Origin: CAYQAJ01 sp964415245
GTDB lineage: Bacteria > Planctomycetota > Planctomycetia > Pirellulales > Pirellulaceae
Assembly: GCA_964415245.1 (NCBI GenBank)
Contig: CAYQAJ010000108.1
Span: forward strand, 1 to 15,524
Direction: 5' to 3'
Length of the DNA stretch: 15,524 nucleotides
Below the pieces are notes generated by a model. It saw only the letters and a program-made list of their open reading frames with translations. It had not been told where the DNA came from and made no database searches. Shown here one piece after another: positions 6,820 to 14,098 of the stretch; positions within the stretch are counted from its first letter, which is position 1; each line of letters opens with the position of its first letter. The translations under genes and the position numbers were made by a program.

Positions 6820-8007
6820 ATGCGACTCCTGACGCGCTACATGCTGGTCGAAGTGCTCACGACGTTCCTCTTTACCCTGGGGGTCGTCACGCTGGGGATG
6901 TTGTTCTTCTTCGTGATCCAGGAGGCTATTCGCCAGGGGTTGGGGCCGCTTGCCATCGTCCGTATCCTGCCGTACGTGTTGCCCAATGCCCTGTTGTTCG
7001 CGGTGCCGGCGACCGTGCTCTTCTCCGCGTGCAGCGTGTATGGCCGCGCCTCGGCCGACAACGAGCTGGTGGCCGTCAAATCGCTTGGCGTTTCGCCCAT
7101 GAGCATGATCTGGCCGGTGCTCGGCCTGGCCTTCGTGTTGAGCCTGATCACCGTGTGGCTCAACGACGTGGCCGTATCGTGGGGACGGCAGGGCGTGTAT
7201 CGCGTCGTGCTGCAGTCGGCCGAAGAAATCGCCTACGGCACGCTGCGCACACAGCGGTCGTACAGCACGCGTCGCTTTTCGATCAACGTCAAGGGCGTGG
7301 AGGGGCGAACGCTGATCGAGCCCACGCTGGTCGTGCAGGGCGACGGCGATTCGCCGCCCGTTACCCTCACGGCGCAACGGGCGCAGTTAGTGTGCCGACC
7401 CGAGAACAAGTCGCTTACCATTGTGCTGGAAAACGGCGAGATGGACGTCGGCGGCCAGGCAAAGCTCGTATTTCCCGACACGCTCGAACACGACATCCCG
7501 CTGTCCGATACGGCGCGCAAAGCCGATGTGTCGGGTGTTCCCTCGCAATACCCGCTGTGGCAGATACCGGCGGAATCGCGGCGGCAGCGCGACGAGATCC
7601 AACGAATCGAACAACTGATGGCGTCGCAGGCCGCGTACGAGATGCTCAGCGGCGATCTCGAGTCGCTTACGGAGCGCGAGTGGGACTCGCGGTACGAAGA
7701 GTTGAACCAGGCCCGGCAGCGGCTTTACCGCCTTCAGATCGAACCGTGGCGACGGTGGGCCAACGGATTCAGTTGTCTGTGCTTCGTGATGGTGGGGGTG
7801 CCGGTGGCGATCCGCCTGCGGACCGCCGACCTGTGGACGAGCTTCGCCCTGTGCTTCTTGCCCATCCTGGGCGTGTATTACCCGCTGATGGCTTTCGGCG
7901 TCGATCGCGCCAAGGCGGGCGACCTGCCCCCCTATTTCGTGTGGATGGGGAACGCGATCCTGATCGCGCTGGGCTACTGGTTTCTGCGACGAACCGTGCG
8001 GTATTGA
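6820..8007 (+). CDS. LptF/LptG (YjgP/YjgQ) family permease
   Basis: The 395-residue product fits the inner-membrane half of the LPS export ABC transporter, in which LptF and LptG join LptB2 to pull LPS out of the membrane into the LptC-A-D bridge. It starts 'MRLLTRYMLVEVLTTF', the usual family opening. Hydrophobic helices fall near 12-34, 48-72, 97-115, 315-331, 337-358 and 373-389. Between them is the large periplasmic beta-jellyroll region (about 120-255, with 'TRRFSINVKGVEG', 'LTAQRAQLVC', 'LTIVLENGEMDVGG'), followed by a charged, probably helical stretch (about 250-310) that makes the protein somewhat longer than the roughly 360-residue Escherichia coli proteins. 'GRASADNELVAVKSLGVSP' is the conserved cytoplasmic coupling loop. 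Only one of the usual pair is present. ATG 6820 is chosen from the family start and an upstream AAGGAG. LptF and LptG cannot be told apart from sequence alone. Confidence 0.87.
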   Translation: MRLLTRYMLVEVLTTFLFTLGVVTLGMLFFFVIQEAIRQGLGPLAIVRILPYVLPNALLFAVPATVLFSACSVYGRASADNELVAVKSLGVSPMSMIWPVLGLAFVLSLITVWLNDVAVSWGRQGVYRVVLQSAEEIAYGTLRTQRSYSTRRFSINVKGVEGRTLIEPTLVVQGDGDSPPVTLTAQRAQLVCRPENKSLTIVLENGEMDVGGQAKLVFPDTLEHDIPLSDTARKADVSGVPSQYPLWQIPAESRRQRDEIQRIEQLMASQAAYEMLSGDLESLTEREWDSRYEELNQARQRLYRLQIEPWRRWANGFSCLCFVMVGVPVAIRLRTADLWTSFALCFLPILGVYYPLMAFGVDRAKAGDLPPYFVWMGNAILIALGYWFLRRTVRY

Positions 8008-8024
8008 ATGCCACGCCGAAGACT

Positions 8025-8076
8025 GTCGGGGACTGGCGCAGTTGCGCGGAGCAAAGTGTGCCTGTCCCCTTCTCGG
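8025..8076 (-). repeat. Palindrome family P1, copy 2, shortened
   Basis: Read on the minus strand this matches the element at 1111-1167 (GAGAAGGGGACAGGCACA, then TTTGCTCCGC, and CCAGTCCCCGAC at the far end). It lacks about nine bases of the second arm, so the stem is cut to roughly the outer part. It lies exactly between the convergent stops of the permease (8007) and the DUF1559 gene (8088), where it may also serve as a terminator. Confidence 0.7.
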
Positions 8077-8087
8077 CAGCGCACCCG

Positions 8088-8990
8088 CTACTCGTAGTCG
8101 TTTTCCTGCACCTGAACGTTTTGCGGAATGTTGACCGTGGGAGAGTTGGCGCCGTCGGGCGTCATCAGCCGCGCGTATACCGTGTAGTCGATTTCCTCGT
8201 TGATGAACCGCGTCGCGCCGCCGCAATAGGCGACGACGAAGCCGTTCGTGTGCCGGCTCGAAGGACGCGCATGATCGATGTCGAGCCCGACGCCCGTATC
8301 GCGGTTGAGCCCCACAACCGGCGGGTACACGTCCTGCCAAAACATGCCGTTCTGGTACTCGTCGATGGTGTTGTTCCACACCTGCGTGTCGACGTTTTCC
8401 GATAGGATCAGGGTGTTCGATGTGCCGTCGGGAACGTCGGTAATGGTGACGCGTGGGCCGGGCCCGGTGCGGCCGGTCCACTGATCGTGGAACATGCCGT
8501 TGGCCGGAAGGTCGTAGTAGGGAATGGTTGCAAAACTGTAATCGTCGGGCATCCCCATGTTGGGCACGTAGCTCATCGGAGTGCCGCTGACGGGTCGCGA
8601 GTCGCTGGGACACACCAGGATGTCGATGTGGACGAGGTACTGATTGGTCGGGTCGGTCAGGTCGGGAAAGTCGAGAAGATTGTCGTACAGTTGCTGCTGT
8701 TCCATCATCGGCAACAGCGGCGGAACCCACGGCCACGAACGGCACACCCCCACCCCGTTACATGGGTCGCCAAACACGTTGGAAAAGCTGGCCGGGTACT
8801 TTTCCTTCTTGCTGTTGTAGAGCTGGATCGCCTTGGCGATTTCCTGCTGATTCCGCTGGCAGGTCAGGCGACGGGCTGCCTCCTGTGCGGCGGTGAACGC
8901 CGGCAGCGCGATCGACACCAAAAGCCCGATGATCGTGATCACGACCAGGAGCTCGACGAGAGTAAAGCCGTTTCTTCGACGGGCGGCCAT
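8088..8990 (-). CDS. DUF1559 protein with type IV prepilin-like N-terminus
   Basis: The 300-residue product begins 'MAARRRNGFTLVELLVVITI', a typical class III/pseudopilin leader: cleavage by prepilin peptidase before F9, Glu at mature position 5, then a hydrophobic helix. It continues with 'RRLTCQRNQQEIAKAIQLYN', the start of the DUF1559 (SBP_bac_10) domain found in large numbers in planctomycetes. The C-terminal family signature is H-X9-DG; here H247 is followed nine residues later by GG (257-258, 'HTNGFVVAYCGG'), so the Asp is lost. GGAGGG lies 8 bases before ATG 8990. The function of the family is not established; export and a pilin-like or envelope role are inferred. Single gene, convergent with the permease. 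Confidence 0.9.
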   Translation of the reverse strand: MAARRRNGFTLVELLVVITIIGLLVSIALPAFTAAQEAARRLTCQRNQQEIAKAIQLYNSKKEKYPASFSNVFGDPCNGVGVCRSWPWVPPLLPMMEQQQLYDNLLDFPDLTDPTNQYLVHIDILVCPSDSRPVSGTPMSYVPNMGMPDDYSFATIPYYDLPANGMFHDQWTGRTGPGPRVTITDVPDGTSNTLILSENVDTQVWNNTIDEYQNGMFWQDVYPPVVGLNRDTGVGLDIDHARPSSRHTNGFVVAYCGGATRFINEEIDYTVYARLMTPDGANSPTVNIPQNVQVQENDYE

Positions 8991-9080
8991 GACGATGCCC
9001 TCCGCACCTGAAAAGGGGAGAGATGCTCCGTGTGCAATCGAGAAGAGGCGGCGGGCCGGACCACGGCCCCCACACCCGTC

Positions 9081-9109
9081 ATTGTCGCACGCTCGGGCCG
9101 GGATGTCGA
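9081..9109 (-). promoter_or_regulatory. Candidate promoter for the DUF1559 gene
   Basis: On the minus strand TCGACA (9109-9104, five of six) and GACAAT (9086-9081, four of six) are 17 bp apart. Transcription would start near 9074, giving a leader of about 85 bases. Confidence 0.35.
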
Positions 9110-9123
9110 GTGCGGAGGGGGAG

Positions 9124-9200
9124 GGCGGGCTGAGGACTAGGGATTACGAGCCGGGGATTAGGGACTGGGGATTGGGGACTAGCGTTTTGAGATTGGGGGT
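9124..9200 (+). repeat. Degenerate GGGATTAGGGACTGGGGATT tract
   Basis: The stretch is built from variants of GGGATTA, GGGACTG and GGGATTGG in loose tandem, with a strong G bias on the plus strand. It is G-run rich and could form a quadruplex, but the spacing is irregular. It is non-coding, located between the DUF1559 promoter and repeat B. Confidence 0.55.
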
Positions 9201-9213
9201 TGGGGCGCGAAAC

Positions 9214-9240
9214 GTCGTTCCCGCGCAGGCGGGAATCCAG
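9214..9240 (+). repeat. Dispersed hairpin repeat B, copy 2
   Basis: Identical to the block at 705-731 except for one base in the left arm. The stem TTCCCGC / GCGGGAA is kept. It is immediately followed by repeat A copy 2. Confidence 0.75.
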
Positions 9241-9241
9241 C

Positions 9242-9269
9242 GGTTAGCCGCGACGCGACAGCGGAGCGC
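9242..9269 (+). repeat. Dispersed repeat A, copy 2
   Basis: Starts GGTTAGCCGCGACGCG like the block at 671-697, then differs by one inserted A and one A/G change. It ends 16 bases before the cysI stop codon, so it may be included in the 3' end of the cysI transcript. Confidence 0.7.
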
Positions 9270-9285
9270 TTCCCGTGTCCCCGCG

Positions 9286-11019
9286 TCAGCCGCCCGGTCC
9301 GTCGACGCCCGCCAGCAGGGCGTCTTTCCCCAGGCGGTAGCAGAAATCGCCCAGCGATTCGCCCTCTTGCCGGTTCACCTGAAAGTAGGCAAAGACTTTG
9401 CCCAGCTCGGATGCGACTTCTTCGGCGGGCACCAGATCTTTGAAGAGCCAGTTAAGCCGGTCGCCCAACAGCCGCCCCCCCAGGAAGACCGTGTACTTGC
9501 CCACCGTCTTGCCGACCAGGCCGATGTCGCAGTTGTACGGCCGGGCGCATCCATTGGGGCAGCCCGTCATCCGCACGGTGAACTTTTCGTCCGCCAGACC
9601 GAGCCGCGCCAGTTCGACTTCCAACCGATCCATGATGCCCGGCAAGGCCCGTTCGCTCTCGGTGATGGCCAAGCCACACGTGGGCCATGCGACGCACGCC
9701 ATCGACCAGCGGCGGACGGTGGAAATCTCTTCGGTCGGTTTCACGCCATGCTTGCGCAGGATTTCTTCGAGTTGCGGCTTCTGATCTTCAGCCAGGTCGG
9801 TAAACAGCACGCTCTGATGCGCGGTCAGGCGGATGCCGGGATTCAGTTCGCCGCAAATCTCGCGCAGCGCCGTTTTCAGTCGATGGTGTTGGTTGTCGAG
9901 GATTCGCCCGTTTTCGACGTTGAGCCCGTAGTACCAGCGGCCGTCCCCTTGCTCTTCCCAGCCCATATGGTCGTTGTGCCCCTGCACGTCGTCGGGCTCG
10001 GGCTCGGGAAGCGAGAATCCGCAGCGCTCTTCCACGGCGCGCTTGAACCGCTCCAGCCCCCAATTGTGAATGAGGTACTTGAGCCGCGCGACCTTGCGAT
10101 CCTCGCGGTTGCCGTGGTCCCGCTGCACCAGGACGATGGCTGTGGCTACGTCGATCACTTGCTCGGGCATGATAAACGCCATGCGTTTGGCCACGGCGGG
10201 AAACGTTTTCGCAGCGCTGGGCGTAACGCCCATGCCTCCGCCAACCAGCACGTTGTAGCCGGCGATTTGCCCATCGCGGACCACGGCCAACAGGCCCAGA
10301 TCGTTGGCGTACAGGTCGATGCAATTGTCGTGGCAAAAGGCGATGGCGGTTTTGAACTTGCGGGGGAGATAGTGGCGGCCGTAGATCGGTTCAACTTCCG
10401 GCGCGCCATTGCCGCCCGATACGTGATGCCGCTGCCCATCGCTTGGGTCGGTGATCCAAATGTCGTGATAGGCGCTGGTTCGCGGCGCAAGGTGATCCGC
10501 AATCTGGTCGGACAGTTCTTGAACCTGGCGGTACATCGGGTCGCTGTACGGCGCGGGGCAGCACATGACGTTTCGCTCCACGTCGCCGCACGCTCCCAGC
10601 GTGGTGAGCTGCACTTCGTTGATGCGGTGAATCGCCTGCCGCAAGTCGCGCTTGACCACGCCATGCAACTGTAATCCCTGGCGGCTGGTGATCCGCAGGG
10701 TGGTGTTGCCCAGCTCGTCGGCCAGATCGAGCTCGGCCAGAAGCTGCCCACTGGTCAGCTTTCCACCGGGGATCTTGGTCCGCACCATGAAGATGTACGA
10801 CCGGGCCGACTTGCCGCCCGACGACGAGGCCTTGCGCTGTTCGCGATCGTCCTGTTGGTACGTGCCGTGATGCTTGAGAAGCTGGATGCTGGCCTTGCCG
10901 AAGTGGTCGTTGCCGTCGGCCAACTCCTCGGGAATCGGCCCGCGGAGGTACTCGCTGGCCTCCTTGAATCCCTCGACGGCACTGAGCTTCTTCACTTCGG
11001 ACATTTTCGTAGCGCTCAT
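9286..11019 (-). CDS. cysI: Assimilatory sulfite reductase, siroheme/4Fe-4S hemoprotein subunit
   Basis: The enzyme reduces sulfite to sulfide with six electrons for cysteine synthesis, in the cytoplasm. The product is about 577 residues. The N-terminal half has the ferredoxin-like half-domain ('LTSGQLLAELDLADELGN', 'LRITSRQGLQLHGV') and the sulfite/siroheme segment 'GDVERNVMCCPAPYSDP'. The second half carries the cluster ligands C442, C448, C487, C491 in C-x5-C-x38-C-x3-C spacing ('CVAWPTCGLA', 'RMTGCPNGCARPYN'), the spacing of E. coli CysI. No flavoprotein (cysJ) or other cys gene is adjacent, so the electron donor could be ferredoxin. Start choice is uncertain: ATG 11019 is used, GTG 11034 and ATG 11004 are alternatives, and none has a clear ribosome-binding site. 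A good promoter with operator-like repeats lies at 11086-11135. Confidence 0.92.
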   Translation of the reverse strand: MSATKMSEVKKLSAVEGFKEASEYLRGPIPEELADGNDHFGKASIQLLKHHGTYQQDDREQRKASSSGGKSARSYIFMVRTKIPGGKLTSGQLLAELDLADELGNTTLRITSRQGLQLHGVVKRDLRQAIHRINEVQLTTLGACGDVERNVMCCPAPYSDPMYRQVQELSDQIADHLAPRTSAYHDIWITDPSDGQRHHVSGGNGAPEVEPIYGRHYLPRKFKTAIAFCHDNCIDLYANDLGLLAVVRDGQIAGYNVLVGGGMGVTPSAAKTFPAVAKRMAFIMPEQVIDVATAIVLVQRDHGNREDRKVARLKYLIHNWGLERFKRAVEERCGFSLPEPEPDDVQGHNDHMGWEEQGDGRWYYGLNVENGRILDNQHHRLKTALREICGELNPGIRLTAHQSVLFTDLAEDQKPQLEEILRKHGVKPTEEISTVRRWSMACVAWPTCGLAITESERALPGIMDRLEVELARLGLADEKFTVRMTGCPNGCARPYNCDIGLVGKTVGKYTVFLGGRLLGDRLNWLFKDLVPAEEVASELGKVFAYFQVNRQEGESLGDFCYRLGKDALLAGVDGPGG

Positions 11020-11085
11020 CCGCAATGACTTCACCGAGTCTCTAACCGTCTATCACGCCATGCCGTGATCCGGCTGAGGAAATGG

Positions 11086-11111
11086 AATCATTACTATGTT
11101 CACAATCATTA
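11086..11111 (-). promoter_or_regulatory. Operator-like direct repeats at the cysI promoter
   Basis: TAATGATT occurs twice on the minus strand, at 11111-11104 and 11093-11086, exactly 18 bp apart. The first copy overlaps the -10 hexamer GATAAT and the second lies near +8 to +15. This position suits a repressor of sulfur assimilation, but the protein is unknown. Confidence 0.4.
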
Positions 11112-11135
11112 TCCTGTATGCTGCCCGATGGTCAA
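11108..11135 (-). promoter_or_regulatory. Candidate sigma70-type promoter for cysI
   Basis: On the minus strand TTGACC (11135-11130, five of six) and GATAAT (11113-11108, five of six) are separated by 16 bp. Transcription would start near 11101, about 82 bases before ATG 11019. This is among the best-scoring promoters in the window by eye. Confidence 0.55.
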
Positions 11136-11241
11136 GGCACGCCGAATTCGCTATCCCTTGGCCGTCGCCTCAACCAACTTGGCCCGCGCGGCTGAAGTAT
11201 ATCGACATGCCCACCGCGCCACGATACCGACTGTGGGCCAA

Positions 11242-11271
11242 CTGACCAATTCCGACCGTCTCGTTTACAAT
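11242..11271 (+). promoter_or_regulatory. Candidate promoter for folD
   Basis: CTGACC (11242-11247, four of six) and TACAAT (11266-11271, five of six) are 18 bp apart. Transcription from about 11278 would give a 166-base leader containing the whole palindrome at 11302-11390. Confidence 0.4.
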
Positions 11272-11301
11272 GCCCCCTCCCTCGTGCCGGTTCGCCATCG
11301 A

Positions 11302-11390
11302 TGTTGAAAAGGGGGACTGTCCCTTTGCGACCAAGCCGTTCGCACTTGGCAAACCGCGCGATCGGAGAGGGACTGTCCCCCTTTTCAACA
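11302..11390. repeat. Long imperfect palindrome, family P3, in the folD leader
   Basis: The arm at 11302-11326 (TGTTGAAAAGGGGGACTGTC...) pairs with 11366-11390 at 23 of 25 positions. One mismatch is T against T in the centre of GGGACTGTCCC, a word that is itself palindromic and appears in both arms. The loop carries an inner stem CCAAG / CTTGG (about 11331-11349). The overall layout parallels family P1 (GGGGAC core, central A/A or T/T mismatch) though the sequences differ. Confidence 0.8.
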
Positions 11391-11443
11391 GGCTTCACCG
11401 GGATTTCACGCCAGCAGGTCAGGCGGCCGGAGACCAATAACCT

Positions 11444-12322
11444 GTGACTGCACAGCTCCTGGACGGCAAGGCGGTCGCCGCGGCGATTCAGAACGAAATC
11501 TCCGTGCACCTCGTCGAGTTCATCGAGAACAACGGCGGCGTGCCGACTCTGGCCGCCGTGCTGGTGGGCGAGGACCCGGCCAGCGAGGTCTACGTTCGCA
11601 ACAAGCAGCAGGCGTGCGAACGGGTCGGTATCGAAAGTCGCCTGCACCGCCTACCGGCCGACACGCAGCTCGACGACCTGTTGGCCCTCATCACCACGCT
11701 CAACGAGGACGACGACGTCAACGGCATCCTGGTGCAGCTTCCGCTCCCCGCGCACATGGCCGCTTCGCGCGTGCTCGACGCGGTACACCCCATCAAGGAC
11801 GTCGACTGCTTTCACCCCGAGAACGTGGGGCGACTGATGCAGGGCCGGCCCCGCTACCTCCCCTGCACGCCGCACGGCATTGTGCAGCTTCTGCACCGCA
11901 GCAGCATCGACGTGGCAGGCAAGGAAGTGGTGGTGGTCGGGAGAAGCGATATCGTGGGTAAGCCGTTGGCCATGATGTTTATGTCGAAAAACTCGCCGCT
12001 GGGACCCGAAGCCGCCAACGCCACGGTCACCGTCTGTCACAGCCGCACCGCGAACCTGGCCGAAGTCACCCGCCGGGCCGACGTGCTGATTTCCGCAGTC
12101 GGCCGCGCCAGTTGCATCACCGCCGACATGGTCAAACGCGGCGCCGTGGTGATCGACGTGGGCATGAACCGCACCGACGACGGACTCACCGGCGACGTCG
12201 ATTTCGACGCCGTGCGCGAAGTCGCCGGCCACATCACACCGGTGCCCGGCGGCGTCGGACCGCTGACGGTAACGATGCTCCTCTACAACACCCTCGCCGC
12301 CGCCGAAGCGCAGTTGGCATAG
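11444..12322 (+). CDS. folD: Bifunctional methylenetetrahydrofolate dehydrogenase / methenyl-THF cyclohydrolase
   Basis: FolD interconverts 5,10-methylene-THF and 10-formyl-THF using NADP, feeding purine and formyl-Met synthesis. The product is 292 residues, the normal length. Active-site residues are in place: Y50 and K54 in 'YVRNKQQACERVGI', Q98 in 'VNGILVQLPLP', and D121 in 'IKDVDCFHPENVG'. The nucleotide-binding part has 'VVVGRSDIVGKPLAMM', 'ADVLISAVGR' and 'VIDVGMNR', and the C-terminal signature 'ITPVPGGVGPLTVTMLL' is complete. Start is GTG 11444, with GGAG at 11429-11432. Single gene, divergent from cysI and convergent with the DUF1501 gene. Confidence 0.97.
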   Translation: MTAQLLDGKAVAAAIQNEISVHLVEFIENNGGVPTLAAVLVGEDPASEVYVRNKQQACERVGIESRLHRLPADTQLDDLLALITTLNEDDDVNGILVQLPLPAHMAASRVLDAVHPIKDVDCFHPENVGRLMQGRPRYLPCTPHGIVQLLHRSSIDVAGKEVVVVGRSDIVGKPLAMMFMSKNSPLGPEAANATVTVCHSRTANLAEVTRRADVLISAVGRASCITADMVKRGAVVIDVGMNRTDDGLTGDVDFDAVREVAGHITPVPGGVGPLTVTMLLYNTLAAAEAQLA

Positions 12323-12345
12323 GTGTACCCGATAGCCGCCACATT

Positions 12346-12371
12346 CATGCGGCGCTCGCATGCGGCGCTCG
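12346..12371 (+). repeat. 13-bp perfect tandem duplication
   Basis: CATGCGGCGCTCG occurs twice head to tail directly downstream of folD. It probably arose by replication slippage. No function is apparent. Confidence 0.7.
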
Positions 12372-12437
12372 CCGAAGCGGGCAATTGCACACTGACACGG
12401 AGACGCGGGGATGCGGCGACACGGTGAGATTTCGGGT

Positions 12438-12477
12438 GTCCATATCGGTCCATTCTCGTCCATCCCTGTCCATGGGC
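12438..12477 (+). repeat. GTCCAT repeated four times at exactly 10-bp spacing
   Basis: GTCCAT starts at 12438, 12448, 12458 and 12468, with unrelated four-base spacers (ATCG, TTCTC-type, CCCT, GGGC). The period is one helical turn, so all four copies face the same side of DNA. It sits in the folD/DUF1501 convergent spacer, preceded by GACACGG-type degenerate sequence (12395-12425). Confidence 0.65.
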
Positions 12478-12535
12478 AACCGTCGCCGCCATGTGCCCGC
12501 TGAACACTGAAAACTAGCGCCCGTTCCGCGCCTGC

Positions 12536-14032
12536 TCACGCCAGAATCTCGCGAATCACGTGCCCATGCACGTCGGTCAGTCGGCGGTCGATGCCGTTGT
12601 GGCGCAGCGTGAGCCGCTCGTGGTCGATGCCCAACAGGTGCAGCATCGTGGCGTGTACGTCGTAGCAGTACGTCACGTCGTCGATCGCTTTGAAGCTCCA
12701 CTCGTCGCTGGTGCCGTAGCTCACTCCGCCGCGAATTCCCCCGCCGGCTAGCCAGTTGGTGAAGCCGAATGGGTTGTGGTCGCGGCCGCGGCTCCCCTGC
12801 GAGCACGGCATGCGGCCGAACTCGGTCGTCCACAGGATGAGCGTGTCGTCGAGCATGCCCCGCTGCTTCAGGTCGAGAATCAGCGCCGCCGCCCCGCGCG
12901 ACATGCCGCGAGCCAACGGGCCGTGGTCGCGCTCCACGTCTTCGTGCGAGTCCCAGTTGCGGCGGGGGAAGCCGTTGTCGGCCCCGCTCCACACCTGCAC
13001 GAACCGCACGCCGTTTTCCAACAGCCGCCGCGCGACCAGGCAGTTGCGGCCGAAGTACTCCGCCTCCTGCGCTTCGTCGATCTCGGGCGTCACCTTGCCG
13101 TGAATCTCGCGCACGCCGTACATCCGCAGCACGTGCTCCGGTTCCTGGGAGATGTCGAGCACACCCGGTGCCGCAAGCTGCATGCGGGCCGCCAGCTCGT
13201 ACGAGCGGATTCGGGCATCGAGCCGCGAGTCTCCAGGTCGGGTCGCTTCGTGACGGCGGTTGAGCCGCGCCAATACGTCGAGCGCGTCGGCGTCACTCTT
13301 GGCGTCGATGTACGTGTCCTCGGGCGGAAACAAATTGGCGATCGGGTCCGCGGCGCTGGGGCGGATCATGGTGCCCTGGTGCTCGGCGGGCAAAAACCCG
13401 GCCGACCAGTTCTTGGGACCGTTCGGCGGAAAGCCGCGCGGGTCGGGCAGCACCACGAACGTGGGCAGGTTTTCGTTCATGCTCCCCAAGCCGTAGCTGA
13501 CCCACGACCCGACGGCGGGAAAACCGGGCAGCACGAAACCAGTGGCCTGCATGAACGTGGCCGGCCCGTGTACGTTCGACTTGCTGACCATCGAGTGGAT
13601 GAACGCCATGTCGTCGACGCACTTGCCCAGCGGCGCCACGATGTCGCTCAGCATCTTGCCGCACTGGCCGTGCGACTGCCACCGCCACGGAGACTGCATC
13701 ACGCTGCCCGGCGACGATTGAAACAGCACCACTTCTTCGCCGGGGTCGAACGGATTGCCGTTCTGTTTAATCAGCTCGGGCTTGTAGTCGAACGTATCGC
13801 ACTGGCTGGCGGCGCCCGACATGAAAAACTGGATGACTCGCTTGGCCTTGGCGCGGTGGTGCAGACCGCCGTCGAACTCGGGTCGCGGCTCGTGGGGCGA
13901 GTCAGCCAACAGTCCATCGGTCGCCAACAAACTGGCCAGCGCGGCCCCGCCGAGCCCGCCGCCAAAGTGCCACAGGAATTCGCGGCGGGACGGCGTTTGG
14001 TTCCTGCGAGCGATTTGCATGGGACCGTTCAT
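12536..14032 (-). CDS. DUF1501 family protein with Tat signal
   Basis: The 498-residue product carries a twin-arginine signal near the N-terminus ('SRREFLWHFGGGLGGAALASL', Arg16-Arg17), so it should be folded in the cytoplasm and exported by Tat. The body is DUF1501, related to the alkaline phosphatase/sulfatase superfamily: 'RVIQFFMSGAASQCDTFDYK' near residue 65, 'NVHGPATFMQATGF', 'LLENGVRFVQVWSGADN', and toward the end 'WTTEFGRMP' (401-409), 'GRDHNPFGFTNWLAGGGIRG' and D458/H460, which are candidate metal ligands by analogy. In planctomycetes these genes usually follow a DUF1549/DUF1553 cytochrome-like gene; here none is adjacent. ATG 14020 is an alternative start. Substrate unknown. Confidence 0.92.
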   Translation of the reverse strand: MNGPMQIARRNQTPSRREFLWHFGGGLGGAALASLLATDGLLADSPHEPRPEFDGGLHHRAKAKRVIQFFMSGAASQCDTFDYKPELIKQNGNPFDPGEEVVLFQSSPGSVMQSPWRWQSHGQCGKMLSDIVAPLGKCVDDMAFIHSMVSKSNVHGPATFMQATGFVLPGFPAVGSWVSYGLGSMNENLPTFVVLPDPRGFPPNGPKNWSAGFLPAEHQGTMIRPSAADPIANLFPPEDTYIDAKSDADALDVLARLNRRHEATRPGDSRLDARIRSYELAARMQLAAPGVLDISQEPEHVLRMYGVREIHGKVTPEIDEAQEAEYFGRNCLVARRLLENGVRFVQVWSGADNGFPRRNWDSHEDVERDHGPLARGMSRGAAALILDLKQRGMLDDTLILWTTEFGRMPCSQGSRGRDHNPFGFTNWLAGGGIRGGVSYGTSDEWSFKAIDDVTYCYDVHATMLHLLGIDHERLTLRHNGIDRRLTDVHGHVIREILA

Positions 14033-14098
14033 CGTGATGCCTGACGCGGTGACGCCGTGACACGGCGAAGCAATAGTGATCTTAATCTTCTCTGCCTA

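Larger units (their letters stand above)
11020..11443. other. Divergent cysI-folD regulatory spacer
   Basis: It holds, from left to right: a small palindrome ATCACG (11052-11057) / CGTGAT (11064-11069) in the cysI leader; an AT-rich patch with the cysI promoter and two direct repeats (11086-11135); a folD promoter candidate (11242-11271); and a long imperfect palindrome (11302-11390). No gene was recognised in it. Confidence 0.5.

Noticed and set aside
7029..8745. Long frames overlapping the permease (7029-8405 plus; 7387-8745 minus)
   Set aside because: They overlap the permease and DUF1559 genes in other frames and lack any membrane or domain pattern.
8893..10674. 593-codon open frame on the plus strand
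   Set aside because: It crosses the DUF1559 start region and runs antisense to cysI, whose cluster ligands and motifs are unambiguous.
9286..11019. Assimilatory nitrite reductase instead of sulfite reductase
   Set aside because: The 'CVAWPTCGLA' and 'TGCPNGCARPYN' blocks with C-x5-C-x38-C-x3-C spacing fit the sulfite reductase side of the family better; no nitrate or nitrite genes are nearby.
12438..12477. CRISPR-like array
   Set aside because: The repeat is only six bases with four-base spacers; there are no cas genes and no 20-40 base repeat/spacer structure anywhere in the window.
12776..14044. 422-codon open frame on the plus strand
   Set aside because: Antisense to the DUF1501 gene, with no domain features and codon use expected of a high-GC shadow.
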